From NCBI RefSeq assembly GCF_050947875.1, contig NC_134574.1, forward strand, positions 149,328,434 to 149,392,433: a stretch of DNA of 64,000 nt. The letters are read 5' to 3'. The position numbers and the translations under genes are program-made. Below, one piece after another: positions 1-10,290 of this stretch (position 1 is the stretch's first letter; every line of letters begins with the position of its first letter). Under the pieces are notes generated by a model. It saw only the letters and a program-made list of their open reading frames with translations. It was not told the DNA's origin and did not search any database. Source of the stretch: Dermacentor variabilis (lineage: Eukaryota; Arthropoda; Arachnida; Ixodida; Ixodidae).

Positions 1-140
1 CAACGCGAACCAAGCGCCGAAGGCACAGCGCATACGAAGCTACCAGCAATCGGCGCACTTTGTCCACATCACAGCTCGCTTTGAAGACATGGGCGCCCAC
101 GTGGCGCACGCAGCAGCCGCCAGTAGTGGCAGGCTAAGTC
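1..140 (+). repeat. Dispersed repeat C, copy 1 (cut by window edge)
   Basis: This stretch aligns with 56341-56470 in the same orientation. Shared blocks include ggcgcactttgtcc against ggcgcactctgtcc, and agctcgctttgaag against agatcgctttcaag, followed by a cacgcagcagccgcc-like block in both. It already matches at base 1, so the repeat probably runs off the window. No coding potential or terminal structure is visible. The family is unknown to me. Confidence 0.6.
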
Positions 141-164
141 CCAGTTTGACCATGGCTGTGCTCG

Positions 165-322
165 AAGGTCAAATGTATGGAACCAGGCGTTTTCTTGGTT
201 TGTACCTGGAGTAGTAGAGCTATCACTCTAGAAAAAATTAAGCGTGCCTGGCGGCGCGATTCGAACTCTGGCCCCCCATCGCAACGTCCCGGTGCTCTAA
301 CCACGATATCACGTACACTTGT
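165..322 (-). mobile_element. tRNA-derived SINE
   Basis: Read on the minus strand, 322 to about 245 resembles a tRNA. It has an A-box-like segment (tggttagagcacc) and a B-box-like segment (gagttcgaatcgcgcc) at tRNA-like spacing. A T-rich stretch (ttaattttttctag) and a non-tRNA tail follow. This is the layout of a tRNA-derived SINE with an internal RNA polymerase III promoter. A genuine tRNA gene is less likely because the acceptor stem does not pair convincingly and the sequence continues into an unrelated body. No target-site duplication was found. Confidence 0.5.
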
Positions 323-1060
323 ATCCTGCCAATGCCAATTAGCACTTTAAGATGGTCGCAACGTGCTGATCATGACCGCGATTCCTATACTATGGTGCAT
401 ACCCCCAACGGGGTATCATTCACATATTGAGCGGAGGGCCAGCCAGGTAGCTCTTTGAGATGATCGTCGCGTGTTGATGATTATGATAGCCATGCAATGG
501 CACGTACATGCACACAACGGGGATTCGGGGAACAGTCATGTCCGCATGTTGATTGTGGTGAGAATAATTAATAATTAATCTCCGGGGTCTTATACACGTG
601 ATAAAACAACGATATCATTATTAGGCACGCCGTAGTGGGGGACTCCGGATTAATCTTAATCACTTCAAGTTCTTTAACGTGCACCCAATGCATGGTACTG
701 GGGCGTTTCTGCACATCGGTCGCACCGAAATAAGCCCGCTTCCGCGCCCTCGGGAACGGCAGCGCACCGCCAAAGCGACTATACGCCACCTGGGCGGGTT
801 ATGATGAATATAATTGCCGTACATGCCCACAACGAAGGGATTGGCCAAGAAACGGTAGTTGCGTATCGTGCCAGCGCCAACTATAGCTCTGTGAGGTGAT
901 CCCCGCGAGTGGATAATGATGAATGTGATATCCACAATGTGGCGCATACCAACAAACACTGAACCGGTAAAGAAGCGTGTCCGCAGGTTGATTGTGATGA
1001 TGATCATTCTCATACAATGACACATACACGAGAAGGAGGTGGTTATGATGGCACAAGCTC
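323..1060. repeat. Degenerate tandem repeat hosting a SINE
   Basis: Three to four diverged units share an order of blocks: a gtgttgatgat(t)atgat-type run, a cycle of gcaatggcac-like and acatgcacacaacgggg-like segments, then gccaagaaac or ggaacag, then ccaactatagctctgtgaggtgat or agctctttgagatgat. Units are roughly 130-160 bp and poorly conserved. The run is interrupted at about 585-801 by a SINE. There is no coding signal; the open frames across it are short and overlapping. Confidence 0.5.
585..801 (-). mobile_element. Ruka-type SINE, diverged copy
   Basis: The plus strand carries ggcacgccgtagtgggggac at 625-644, ttctttaacgtgcaccc, and a terminal cctgggcgggtt. These match in order the better copies at 27217-27457 and 40093-40332. 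Sense is the minus strand, with the tRNA-like head near 801 and the tail near 585. The tRNA head is damaged and no clear target-site duplication was found. I recognise the family as the abundant tRNA-derived SINE of ixodid ticks (Ruka); the name rests on memory. Confidence 0.6.
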
Positions 1061-1299
1061 GCAGCAGGGGACGGGCCCGGACATTTAGAACATTTAAACG
1101 TCATTTAAACGTCAAACGTCATTTAAAATAAGCAAGAGGAAATGCAAACCTATGTAGGATTTATGATATTTCATAGCGCGGGTACGCGAGCGCAGGCGCA
1201 CGCGCCAATTTCCTCGAGGCAAAATATGTACTAATGAAATACGAACATTCATAGTATTTCATGAATGAAATAACGAAATAATGAAATAATGAAATAATA
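1061..1299. other. Non-coding, AT-rich with small direct repeats
   Basis: There are short direct repeats of catttaaacgtcaaacgt-type sequence near 1090-1130 and a run of (gaaataat)-type units at 1265-1300. The motif atagtatttcat occurs at 1251-1262 and again at 1300-1311. No gene is seen. Confidence 0.5.
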
Positions 1300-1311
1300 A
1301 TAGTATTTCAT
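1300..1311. repeat. Left target-site duplication of the RTE LINE
   Basis: The 12 bases atagtatttcat here recur exactly at 4562-4573, directly after the (gat)n tail of the LINE. This is the pattern left by target-primed reverse transcription. Caution: the same 12-mer also occurs at 1251-1262, so part of the match could be pre-existing local repetition. Confidence 0.6.
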
Positions 1312-1317
1312 AAAAGA

Positions 1318-1390
1318 AGCAGCGACGGCGTAGAGGTAGAACACCCGCCTCGCGTGCAAGAGGTCCGTGGTTTGAATTCCGGTGCCGCGC
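1318..1390 (+). other. tRNA-like head (A and B boxes) at the LINE 5' end
   Basis: The segment carries an A-box-like gtagaggtagaacacc, a pairable anticodon-arm-like cctc...gagg with gcgtgcaa between, and a B-box-like ggtttgaattccgg. It looks like a tRNA or tRNA-SINE head. It lies inside the target-site duplications of the LINE, so it moved with it, either as the element's own 5' promoter or as a SINE fused at the 5' end. Confidence 0.55.
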
Positions 1391-1686
1391 AATTTTCCAC
1401 CGGAACTAAAAAAGAAAAAAAATCCGCGTGTTGATGAAATTACATAAACAGGCCTGGAGTGTGGCGTGATCCCGGTGACCAGAACCGGTAACGCACTCCC
1501 TCACCAGAGCAGGATTGGCCACCCTGGTGCAGTACTTGGCCACAACCTCCTATATGAACACAACAATCAAAACCCGGCCCTCAGTCCCCAGCACCTGCGA
1601 AGCAACTGACGCACGGCAGCGGTCAGACCTGCGACGCAGCAGAGGGTGCTAAGAATCCCTGGCTCCGGACAGGCCGCCATTGGAAT

Positions 1687-2640
1687 ATGAACCTGGCAAC
1701 GTTTAACGCTACAACGTTATCTAGTGAAGCGGGTCTAGCAGTGCTCTTGAAGGAAGTAGAGGGCAGTAAATGGGATATAATAGGGTTCAGTGAAGTTAGG
1801 AGGCCAAAAGAAGCATCTACAGTGCTAAAAAGCGGGCACGTCCTCTGCTACCGGGGCTTAGCGGAAAGACGAGAACTAGGAGTCGGATTCCTGATTAATA
1901 AGAATATAGCTGGTAACATACACGAATTCTATAGCATTAACGAGAGGGTGGCAGGCCTTGTTGTGAAACTCAATAAGAGGTACAAAATGAAGGTTGTACA
2001 GGTCTACGCCCCTACATCCAGTCATGATGACCAGGAAGTCGAAAGCTTCTATGAAGACGTGGAATCGGCTATGGGTAAAGTCATAACAAAATACACTATA
2101 CTTATGGGCGACTTCAATGCCAAGGTAGGCAAGAAGCAGGCTGGAGACAAGGCAGTGGGGGAATATGGTATAGGCACTAGGAATAGCAGGGGACAGTTAT
2201 TAGTAGAGTTTGTAGATCAGAATAATATGCGGATAATGAATACCTTGTTCCGCAAGCGGGATAGCCGAAAGTGGACGTGGAGGAGCCCGGACGGCGAAAC
2301 TAGAAATGAAATAGACTTCATACTCTGCGCTAACCCTGGCATCATACAAGATGTGGACGTGCTCGGCAAGGTGCGCTGCAGTGACCAAAGGATGGTAAGA
2401 ACTCGAATTAGCCTAGACCTGAGGAGAGAACGGAAGAAACTGGTGCATAAGAAGCCGATAAATGAGTTAGCGGTAAGAGGGAAAATAGACCAATTCCAGA
2501 TCAAGCTACAGAACAGGTATTCAGCTTTAACGCAGGAAGAACACCTTAGTGTTGAAGCAATAAACGACAATCTTGTGGGCATCATTAAGGAGTGTACAAT
2601 AGAGGCCGATGGTAACTCCGTTAGACAGGATAACAGTTAG
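1687..2640 (+). pseudogene. LINE endonuclease domain (APE/EEP type), inactive
   Basis: This 317-codon open stretch encodes the target-nicking endonuclease of the LINE. In order: start MNLATFNATT (residues 1-10), the metal-binding glutamate in IIGFSEVRRP (about 31-40), VVQVYAPTS (about 103), MGDFNAKVG (about 140), KWTWRSPDG with NEIDFIL (about 195-215), and finally CSDQRMVRTRI (about 232-242). Family members normally have SDH at the last site. Here codon 2386-2388 is caa, giving glutamine, so the catalytic histidine is lost. The start matches the family start and follows the leader sequence. The frame ends at a tag at 2638-2640, where the family protein would continue into the linker and RT. 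Confidence 0.85.
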
Positions 2641-2815
2641 CTATCGCAGCAGATGAAAGATCTGATCAAGAAACGTCAATGTTAGAAGCTAGAATAGAAA
2701 AGCTAGAATAGTTACAGACAATAGTTACAGTTACAATGTTACAGCTAGAATAGAACTGGCAGAACTTTCGAAGTTAATCAACAAGCGTAAGACAGCTGAC
2801 ATAAGGAAGTATAAT

Positions 2816-3890
2816 ATGGATAGAATTGAACATGCTCTCAGGAACGGAGGAAGCCTAAAAGAAGTGAAGAAGAAACTAGGAATTGGCAAGAATCAGATGT
2901 ATGCGTTAAGAGACAAAGCCGGCAATATCATTACTAATATGGATGAGATACTTCAAGTGGCTGAGGAGTTCTATAGAGATTTATACAGTACCAGTGGCAC
3001 CGACGACGATAATGGAAGAGAGAATAGTCTAGAGAAATTCGAAATCCCACAGGTAACGCCGGAAGAAGTAAAGAAAGCCTTGGGGGATATGCAAAGGGGG
3101 AAGGCAGCTGGGGAGGATCAGGTAACAGCAGATTTGTTGAAGGATGGTGGGTAGATTGTTCTGGAAGAACTGGCCACCCCGTACACGCAATGCCTCATGA
3201 CTTCGAGCGTACCGGAATCTTGGAAAAACGCCAACATAATCCTGATACATAAGAAAGGGGACGCCAAAGACTTGAAAAATTATAGACCGATCAGCTACTG
3301 TCCGTTGCCTACAAAGTATTTACTAAGGTAATTGCAAATAGAATCAGAACACCTTAGACTTCCGTAAACCAAAGGACCAGGCAGGATTCCGTAAAGGCTA
3401 CTCAACAATAGACCATATCCACACTATCAATTAGGTGATAGAAAAATGTGCGGAATATAACCAACCTTTATATATAGCTTTCATTGATTACGAGAAAGCG
3501 TTTGATTCAGTCGAAACCTCAGCAGTCATGGAGGAATTGCGTAATCAGGGTGTAGACGAGCCGTATGTAAAAATACTGAAAGATATCTATAGCGGCTCCA
3601 CAGCCACCGTAGTCCTCCATAAAGAAAGCAACAAAATCCCAATAAAGAAAGGCGTCAGGCAGGGAGATACGATCTCTCCAATGCTATTCACAGCGTGTTT
3701 ACAGGAGGTGTTCAGAGACCTAGATTGGGAATAATTGGGTATAAGAGTTAATGGAGAGTACCTTAGTAACTTGCGATTCGCTAATGATATTGCCTTGCTT
3801 AGTAACTCAGGGGACCAACTGCAATGCATGCTCACTGTCCTAGAGAGGCAAAGCCGAAGGGTGGGTCTAAAAATTAATCTGCAGAAAAAC
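2816..3890 (+). pseudogene. LINE reverse transcriptase, broken into frames
   Basis: The open segment 2816-3154 gives the pre-RT region with KAAGEDQVTADLLKDGG. It stops at a tag (3152-3154). From 3155 to 3434 the frame is lost but [16 protein letters not shown] and NYRPIS are readable, as is a shifted AGFRKGYSTIDH-like stretch. Segment 3435-3734 has motif A (FIDYEKAFDSV) and motif B (KGVRQGDTISPMLFTACLQ). Motif C then reads LRFANDIALL: codon 3783-3785 is aat where active enzymes have an aspartate codon. With at least three frame breaks plus this substitution the enzyme cannot work. Confidence 0.85.
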
Positions 3891-3897
3891 TAAAGTA

Positions 3898-4463
3898 ATG
3901 TTTAACAGTCTCGGAAGAGAACAGCAGTTTACGATAGGTAGTGAGGCACTGGAAGTGGTAAGGGAATACATCTACTTAGGACAGGTAGTGACTGCGGATC
4001 CGGATCATGAGACTGAAATAATCAGAAGAATAAGAATTGGCTGGGGTGCGTTTGGCAGGCATTCTCAGATCATGAACAGCAGGTTGCCATTATCCCTCAA
4101 GATATAAGTTTATAACAGCTGTGTCTTACCAGTACTCACGTACGGGGCAGAAACCTGGAGGCTTACGAAAAGGATTCTACTAAATTGAGGACGACGCAAC
4201 GAGCTATGGAAAGAAGAATGATAGGCGTAACGTTAAGGGATAAGGAAAGGGCAGATTGGGTGAGGGAACAAACGCGAGTTAAAGACATCTTGGTTGAAAT
4301 CAAGAAAACGAAGTGGGCATGGGCAGGACACGTAATGAGGACGGAAGATAACCGATGGTCATTAAGAGTTACGGAATGGATTCCAAGAGAAGGGAAGCGT
4401 AGCAGGGGGCGGCAGAAAGTTAGGTGGGTGGATGAGATTAATAAGTTTGCAGGGACAGCGTAG
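3898..4463 (+). pseudogene. LINE RT thumb and C-terminal domain, broken
   Basis: 3898-4107 encodes FNSLGREQQFTIGSEALEVV and YIYLGQVV, the region just after the RT core. After a stop at 4105-4107 the frame resumes, and 4185-4463 encodes RTTQRAMERRMIGVTLRDK, KWAWAGHVMR and RGRQKVRWVDEI, the conserved C-terminus of RTE-clade LINEs. The tag at 4461-4463 is probably the natural stop. The (gat)n tail begins about 80 bases later. Confidence 0.8.
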
Positions 4464-4561
4464 CCACAATTAGTACATGACCGGGGTATTTGGATGAGTA
4501 TGGGAGAGGCCTTTGCTCTGCAGTGGGCGTAACCAGGCTGATGTAGATGATGATGATGATG

Positions 4562-4573
4562 ATAGTATTTCAT
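4562..4573. repeat. Right target-site duplication of the RTE LINE
   Basis: Exact copy of the 12 bases at 1300-1311, directly following the (gat)n tail. Confidence 0.6.
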
Positions 4574-6206
4574 TACCCGCTTTACAATTGCTTTCTTTCA
4601 CGTAATTTTTAAAATCATGAGCTGGATTTCCATAATTATTTTAAGGCGAAGAAAATTGCCATATTAAAATTCGCTGAACAGGCCTTACGAAGTTAGCCGA
4701 ATAAATGCTTTTAGTTCGATAGCAAACATACGGACTCTACAGGCACATTCATGTCATCGTCGCGACCGCCAGAGTAGTAGTGTTGTCCTAGTGAATGCGC
4801 ATGTCGAGTTTATGCGGAGCGCGTTTCACTGCAAAAGCGACGAGGCCAAGTGAACTAACGCACCGTCAAAGATATACGCTCAGTCGAGACGTTAGCGCAG
4901 GAGAAGCAGGGGTGCTGTAACTATCGCAACCTATCGCAACCTGTTTCTAGTTCATTTCTGCCATTGTGATCACACTTGTCCAAAAGTTTCGAGCCACGCC
5001 CACGTTGCCTCTGTTACGCGACGTCAAGGATAGCACAAAAACTGATAATCAGATATGACGTGTAGACAGTTAATATGGACAATGAGGCCAAAAAAAAGAA
5101 AAATAGACATTTCTGATTCTACGTATTTTTCGACATTATAGTGTATGCCTCCGCTATTGCACAAGCTTTTTTCGCGCTGCGCCCATTTCCCGTGGCTGTC
5201 ACGCGATCGTCACAAAAACTGCGGAAACTCACCACTTCTACGGGACGTCTACGCACTACACATGCATTAATATGCCGAACAAAGCAGAATTTTTTTCTGA
5301 ATAGCTGGAGACTACCCCTTTACGAAAAGAATAGAAGATGGCTGCCCGCCTGTCGCCCTTTCACTCGCTACCCTAGGCTGCCGGGGAGGGATTTCTTTGC
5401 GCGTAACAAATAATTTGGCGATGCAGAGTAATATTGTCGAGATCTTTCCGTCACGTATGCGACAGCGTTCTGCAACTCTTATTCGCTGAGAATTCGTTTT
5501 AGCCACACTTTTAACTCCCCGCTGCAACATGTGCCGCAAGCTAAGCAAGAGAAAGCGGACCAATCGCAAAGGCTGGCACCGCTTCGTCGCTTGATTGCCT
5601 ACTTTCCCTGTGTTAGCTCAGTCGGTCCTATACACATTTACTTGAGGCAGAGAGTTGGGCTAGTTGGAATTTCGACAAAGACAAAAGAAGTGTCATCCTT
5701 TTGTCTCTGCATCTCTTTTCATTTTTCCTACGCGCTGGAACATGTCTTTGTCTTCCTTTCCACTAGTGCGTGCAGCTCGCGTCACCTCAGCCAATTAAAT
5801 GAGAAAAAATTCCCGTAGAACCAACCTTAGGTTTATATCTTTGTAAGCATCCCTCAGCATATCACGCTATGTAGTAACACACAGGTATATTTATGTAAAC
5901 GTATATTTACTTATGTACAGTCTTGCAATTTTTAACGGGAACGGTGGGTGTGACCACACGACGTGTCAGTGGCCTTGTTGCGGAGAGGAGCACTGCTGAA
6001 GCGAACAGCGCAGTAGAATACATTCACACTCGAAAGCGCCTTGCGCGCCCATATTGTCGCCGATCTCGCGGCCTCTCGCCGCTACAGGGCAGCTAACACA
6101 GAGCGCAATACAGAGCGCTAATAGCGCTATGTCTTTCCCATGTTCTTCACACGCTCTGGCGCTATTCAGAACCTTTACTATGGCATACCAACAGGCCCAA
6201 ATTTTC
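4574..6206. other. No gene recognised
   Basis: Moderately AT-rich sequence with only short open frames, none resembling a known family. A short local repeat (ctatcgcaac twice at 4920-4940) is present. The segment around 5640-5800 (gggctagttggaatttcgac, then gtgtcatccttttgtctctg) resembles dispersed tick repeat sequence from memory, but there is no second copy in the window to prove it. Confidence 0.4.
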
Positions 6207-6510
6207 ACGTAGGGTCACTGAATATGTGGCACTGTGTGCACATGCGCCGCTCTTCAACGAACCTCTTTCACGTCGACATAGGTCACTGTAGATGCGACAC
6301 TCCGTAGGTACCGCTGTTCAAGCTCTTCGACGCTGACTTCAAGTACTGGGTATGCGCGCCACTCGGTCTGCACTGGTCTCCGATGAACGTCTTTGATGCC
6401 AAATTGGGTCACTAGGCGTGTGCCACTCTTCAATGAACGTCCTTGAGCAAACATGGGTAGCTAGATGTGTGCTGCTCTGCAATGTCAAAAAGATCCCTAA
6501 AATTTGTACG
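6207..6510 (+). repeat. Degenerate tandem repeat, about 50-70-bp units
   Basis: Recurring blocks in order: (g)ggtcact, then a gtatgtgcca(c)-like block, then ctcttcaatgaac, then gtcyttga(c/g). Starts lie near 6214, 6280, 6409 and 6452, with a related unit at 6610-6670. Unit length is irregular and identity low. Not coding. Confidence 0.45.
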
Positions 6511-6679
6511 ATGCTGAGCGCAATCTAACCAACGTTATAACTGTTCCTCAAGGACAGCAACCTGATGCATCCTTGTGCCACCTTGTGCCACAAATACACT
6601 AGGTATGTACCGTTCTTCAATGAACCTCTCGCCAACTTGGATCATTGTATATGTGCCACTGGGTGTGCAGTAAGCGAGG

Positions 6680-6905
6680 GAACAATTCTCAGCGTTCGCA
6701 CGCACTGGCGCCAGGCTTCTCGTATCGGAGGACAAGCGCGGACCGCTAGGCAACGCCATTAGATGGCGCAGTGTGTCCAGAAAAAAGCACTGGAGAGGAG
6801 CTCCGTTACCACATGGCGAGGTTCTCAGCGTTCGCACGCACCGGCGTGCGAGTATTTCGGAGTGCGCGCAGAGACTTCGCCAAGGCGGCACTAGATGGCG
6901 TCGAT
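6680..6905 (+). repeat. Tandem duplication, period about 134 bp
   Basis: Block ttctcagcgttcgcacgca starts at 6686 and again at 6822. Block agatggcg, preceded by catt or cact, starts at 6761 and 6893. The two spacings are 136 and 132, so this is one old tandem duplication with small indels. No coding signal. Confidence 0.6.
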
Positions 6906-7432
6906 TGCTCTTATGGAAACGCGAAAGAGAAGTCCAGCTGCAGTAAGCGCCTTATACTAACTAGTTTTGACGATGGCAATGTGTTGTGTCGCTATATTGA
7001 TTCAATGATAAACGCCTTACCGTCGACAGCCATCGTGAGATGGGTTCTACCGAATTCATTTCTTTCGGAAGCCATCGGAGATGTGGACTACAGAAGTTAT
7101 GCCGGTTATTTTGTATGGTCTGGCCATTTTGAGCTGACAAGCGCCGTGCATACAATGCGCGCTAAAGATCGTGTCCGCTAAGTAATAGCTCCACGCCGCG
7201 GCAAGAGCAGATATCTCAAACTGAACGCGGTTTGTTCTCGAGGCTTCTCGCGGGCGCCGCGCTCCAAGCCGGAGGGTCGAGCCATATTGCACAAGTGCGC
7301 CTAAGTACATCGCACTGCTGTGACGTCGTTCGTAGTGACACGTGGCTTCTAAAATTATTCAAGGCAATATCTGTTATTTTTGTAATCTGTTCCTTCAATA
7401 GTCGAAATAAAGCTAAAATAAATAAACAAATA
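6906..7432. other. No gene recognised (left approach to the array)
   Basis: Unique-looking sequence with an AT-rich end (aataaagctaaaataaataaacaaatac, 7406-7433) directly before the left arm of the array element. No gene or family recognised. Confidence 0.4.
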
Positions 7433-7480
7433 CTCAGTGCCCTTCCACTCTGTGATGTCGGCCCCTTAATGGCGAACTGC
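7433..7480 (+). mobile_element. Left arm of the array-carrying dispersed element
   Basis: ctcagtgcccttccactctg at 7433-7452 and gccccttaatggcgaactgc at 7461-7480 recur in reverse complement at 46115 down to about 46030, in the same order relative to the 78-bp repeats. The other copy has about 28 extra bases between the two blocks. The arm ends where the first 78-bp unit begins. Confidence 0.8.
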
Positions 7481-9198
7481 ACCTCCACCGCGAGTCGGCT
7501 CGGCATCGCATTATCCTCGGCATCGGCCCACGTAGGGGGAGTCCTTAACGTCTGCGTCACCTCCACCGCGAGTCGGCCCGGCATCGCAATATCCTCGGCA
7601 TCGGCCCACGTAGGGGAGTCCTTAACGTCTGCGTCACCTCCACCACGAGTCAGCCCGGCATCGCATTATCCTCGGCATCGGCCCACGTAGGGGGAGTCCT
7701 TAACGTCTGCGTCACCTCCACCGCGAGTCGGCCCGGCATCGCAATATCCTCGGCATCGGCCCACGTAGGGGGAGTCCTTAACGTCTGCGTCACCTCCACC
7801 ACGAGTCCGTCCGGCATCGCATTATCCTCGGCATCGGCCCACGTAGGGGGAGTCCTTAACGTCTGCGTCACTTCCACCGCGAGTCAGCCCGGCATCGCAT
7901 TATCCTCGGCATCGGCCCACGTAGGGGAAGTCCTTAACGTCTGCGTCACCTCCACCACGAGTCCATCCGGCATCGCATTATCCTCGGCATCGGCCCACGT
8001 AGGGGGAGTCCTTAACGTCTGCGTCACCTCCACCACGAGTCCGTCCGGCATCGCATTATCCTCGGCATCGGCCCACGTAGGGGGAGTCCTTAACGTCTGC
8101 GTCACCTTCACCGCGAGTCGGCCCGGCATCGCAATATCCTCGGCATCGGCCCACGTAGGGGGAGTCCTAACGTCTGCGTCAACTCCACCACGAGTCCGTC
8201 CGGCATCGCATTATCCTCGGCATCGGCCCACGTAGGGGGAGTCCTTAACGTCTGCGTCACTTCCACCGCGAGTCAGCCCGGCATCGCTTTATCCTCGGCA
8301 TCGGCCCACGTAGGGGAAGTCCTTAACGTCTGCGTCACCTCCACCACGAGTCCATCCGGCATCGCATTATCCTCGGCATCGGCCCACGTAGGGGGAGTCC
8401 TTAACGTCTGCGTCACCTCCACCACGAGTCCGTCCGGCATCGCATTATCGTCGGCATCGGCCCACGTAGGGGGAGTCCTTAACGTCTGCGTCACCTCCAC
8501 CGCGAGTCGGCCCGGCATCGCAATATCCTCGGCATCGGCCCACGTAGGGGGAGTCCTTAACGTCTGCGTCACCTCCACCGCGAGTCCGCCCGGCATCGCA
8601 ATATCCTCGGCATCGGCCCACGTAGGGGGAGTCCTTAACGTCTGCGTCACCTCCACCACGAGTCAGCCCGGCATCGCATTATCCTCGGCATCGGCCCACG
8701 TAGGGGGAGTCCTTAACGTCTGCGTCACCTCCACCGCGAGTCGGCCCGGCATCGCAATATCCTCGGCATCGGCCCACGTAGGGGGAGTCCTTAACGTCTG
8801 CGTCACCTCCACCACGAGTCCGTCCGGCATCGCATTATCCTCGGCATCGGCCCACGTAGGGGGAGCCCTTAACGTCTGCGTCACGTCCACCGCGAGTCAG
8901 CCCGGCATCGCATTATCCTCGGCATCGGCCCACGTAGGGGAAGTCCTTAACGTCTGCGTCACCTCCACCACGAGTCCATCCGGCATCGCATTATCCTCGG
9001 CATCGGCCCACGTAGGGGGAGTCCTTAACGTCTGCGTCACCTCCACCGCGAGTCGGCCCGGCATCGCAATATCCTCGGCATCGGCCCACGTAGGGGGAGT
9101 CCTTAACGTCTGCGTCACCTCCACCACGAGTCCGTCCGGTATCGCATTATCCTCGGCATCGGCCCACGTAGGGGGAGTCCTTAACGTCTGCGTCACTT

Positions 9199-10290
9199 CC
9201 ACCGCGAGTCAGCCCGGCATCGCATTATCCTCGGCATCGGCCCACGTAGGGGAAGTCCTTAACGTCTGCGTCACCTCCACCACGAGTCCATCCGGCATCG
9301 CATTATCCTCGGCATCGGCCCACGTAGGGGGAGTCCTTAACGTCTGCGTCACCTCCACCACGAGTCCGTCCGGCATCGCATTATCCTCGGCATCGGCCCA
9401 CGTAGGGGGAGTCCTTAACGTCTGCGTCACCTCCACCGCGAGTCGGCCCGGCATCGCAATATCCTCGGCATCGGCCCACGTAGGGGGAGTCCTTAACGTC
9501 TGTGTCACCTCCACCACGAGTCCGTCCGGCATCGCATTATCCTCGGCATCGGCCCACGTAGGGGGAGTCCTTAACGTCTGCGTCACCTTCACCGCGAGTC
9601 GGCCCGGCATCGCAATATCCTCGGCATCGGCCCACGTAGGGGGAGTCCTTAACGTCTGCGTCACCTCCACCACGAGTCCGTCCGGCATCGCATTATCCTC
9701 GGCATCGGCCCACGTAGGGGGAGTCCTTAACGTCTGCGTCACTTCCACCGCGAGTCAGCCCGGCATCGCATTATCCTCGGCATCGGCCCACGTAGGGGAA
9801 GTCCTTAACGTCTGCGTCACCTCCACCACGAGTCCATCCGGCATCGCATTATCCTCGGCATCGGCCCACGTAGGGGGAGTCCTTAACGTCTGCGTCACCT
9901 CCACCACGAGTCCGTCCGGCATCGCATTATCCTCGGCATCGGCCCACGTAGGGGGAGTCCTTAACGTCTGCGTCACCTCCACCGCGAGTCGGCCCGGCAT
10001 CGCAATATCCTCGGCATCGGCCCACGTAGGGGGAGTCCTTAACGTCTGCGTCACCTCCACCACGAGTCCGTCCGGCATCGCATTATCCTCGGCATCGGCC
10101 CACGTAGGGGGAGTCCTTAACGTCTGCGTCACCTTCACCGCGAGTCGGCCCGGCATCGCAATATCCTCGGCATCGGCCCACGTAGGGGGAGTCCTTAACG
10201 TCTGCGTCACCTCCACCACGAGTCCGTCCGGCATCGCATTATCCTCGGCATCGGCCCACGTAGGGGGAGTCCTTAACGTCTGCGTCACTT
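9199..10290 (+). repeat. Two adjacent 546-bp higher-order repeats (7 units)
   Basis: Unit order C-D-B-A-B-E-B spans 546 bp from about 9199 and repeats from about 9745. The encoded reading-frame peptides of the two blocks are identical. The same seven-unit order recurs from about 11151 and 11697, and from about 17930. Shorter derivatives of five units (390 bp) start near 10291, 12243 and 12633, and three-unit blocks (234 bp) near 10680 and 10915. Confidence 0.85.

Larger units (their letters stand above)
1312..4561 (+). mobile_element. RTE-clade non-LTR retrotransposon (LINE), near full length, dead
   Basis: The order is: tRNA-like head (1318-1390), 5' leader, apurinic-type endonuclease (1687-2640), reverse transcriptase (2816 to about 3890), RTE-type C-terminal region (3898-4463) and a (gat)n tail at 4546-4561. 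A 12-bp direct repeat brackets the whole unit. A single ORF with endonuclease followed by RT, a short C-terminal domain with RRMIGV and KWAWAGHV, and a simple-repeat tail instead of poly(A) are typical of the RTE clade, which includes BovB. The copy is dead: stops or frameshifts lie between segments, the endonuclease histidine is replaced, and the RT catalytic motif reads FAND. Near-complete length is unusual because most LINE copies are 5' truncated. Confidence 0.88.

Noticed and set aside
245..322. Functional tRNA gene on the minus strand
   Set aside because: tRNA-like boxes continue into a SINE body; no clean acceptor stem.
1318..1390. Functional tRNA gene
   Set aside because: Acceptor ends do not pair well, the B box is imperfect, and the segment lies inside a LINE insertion.
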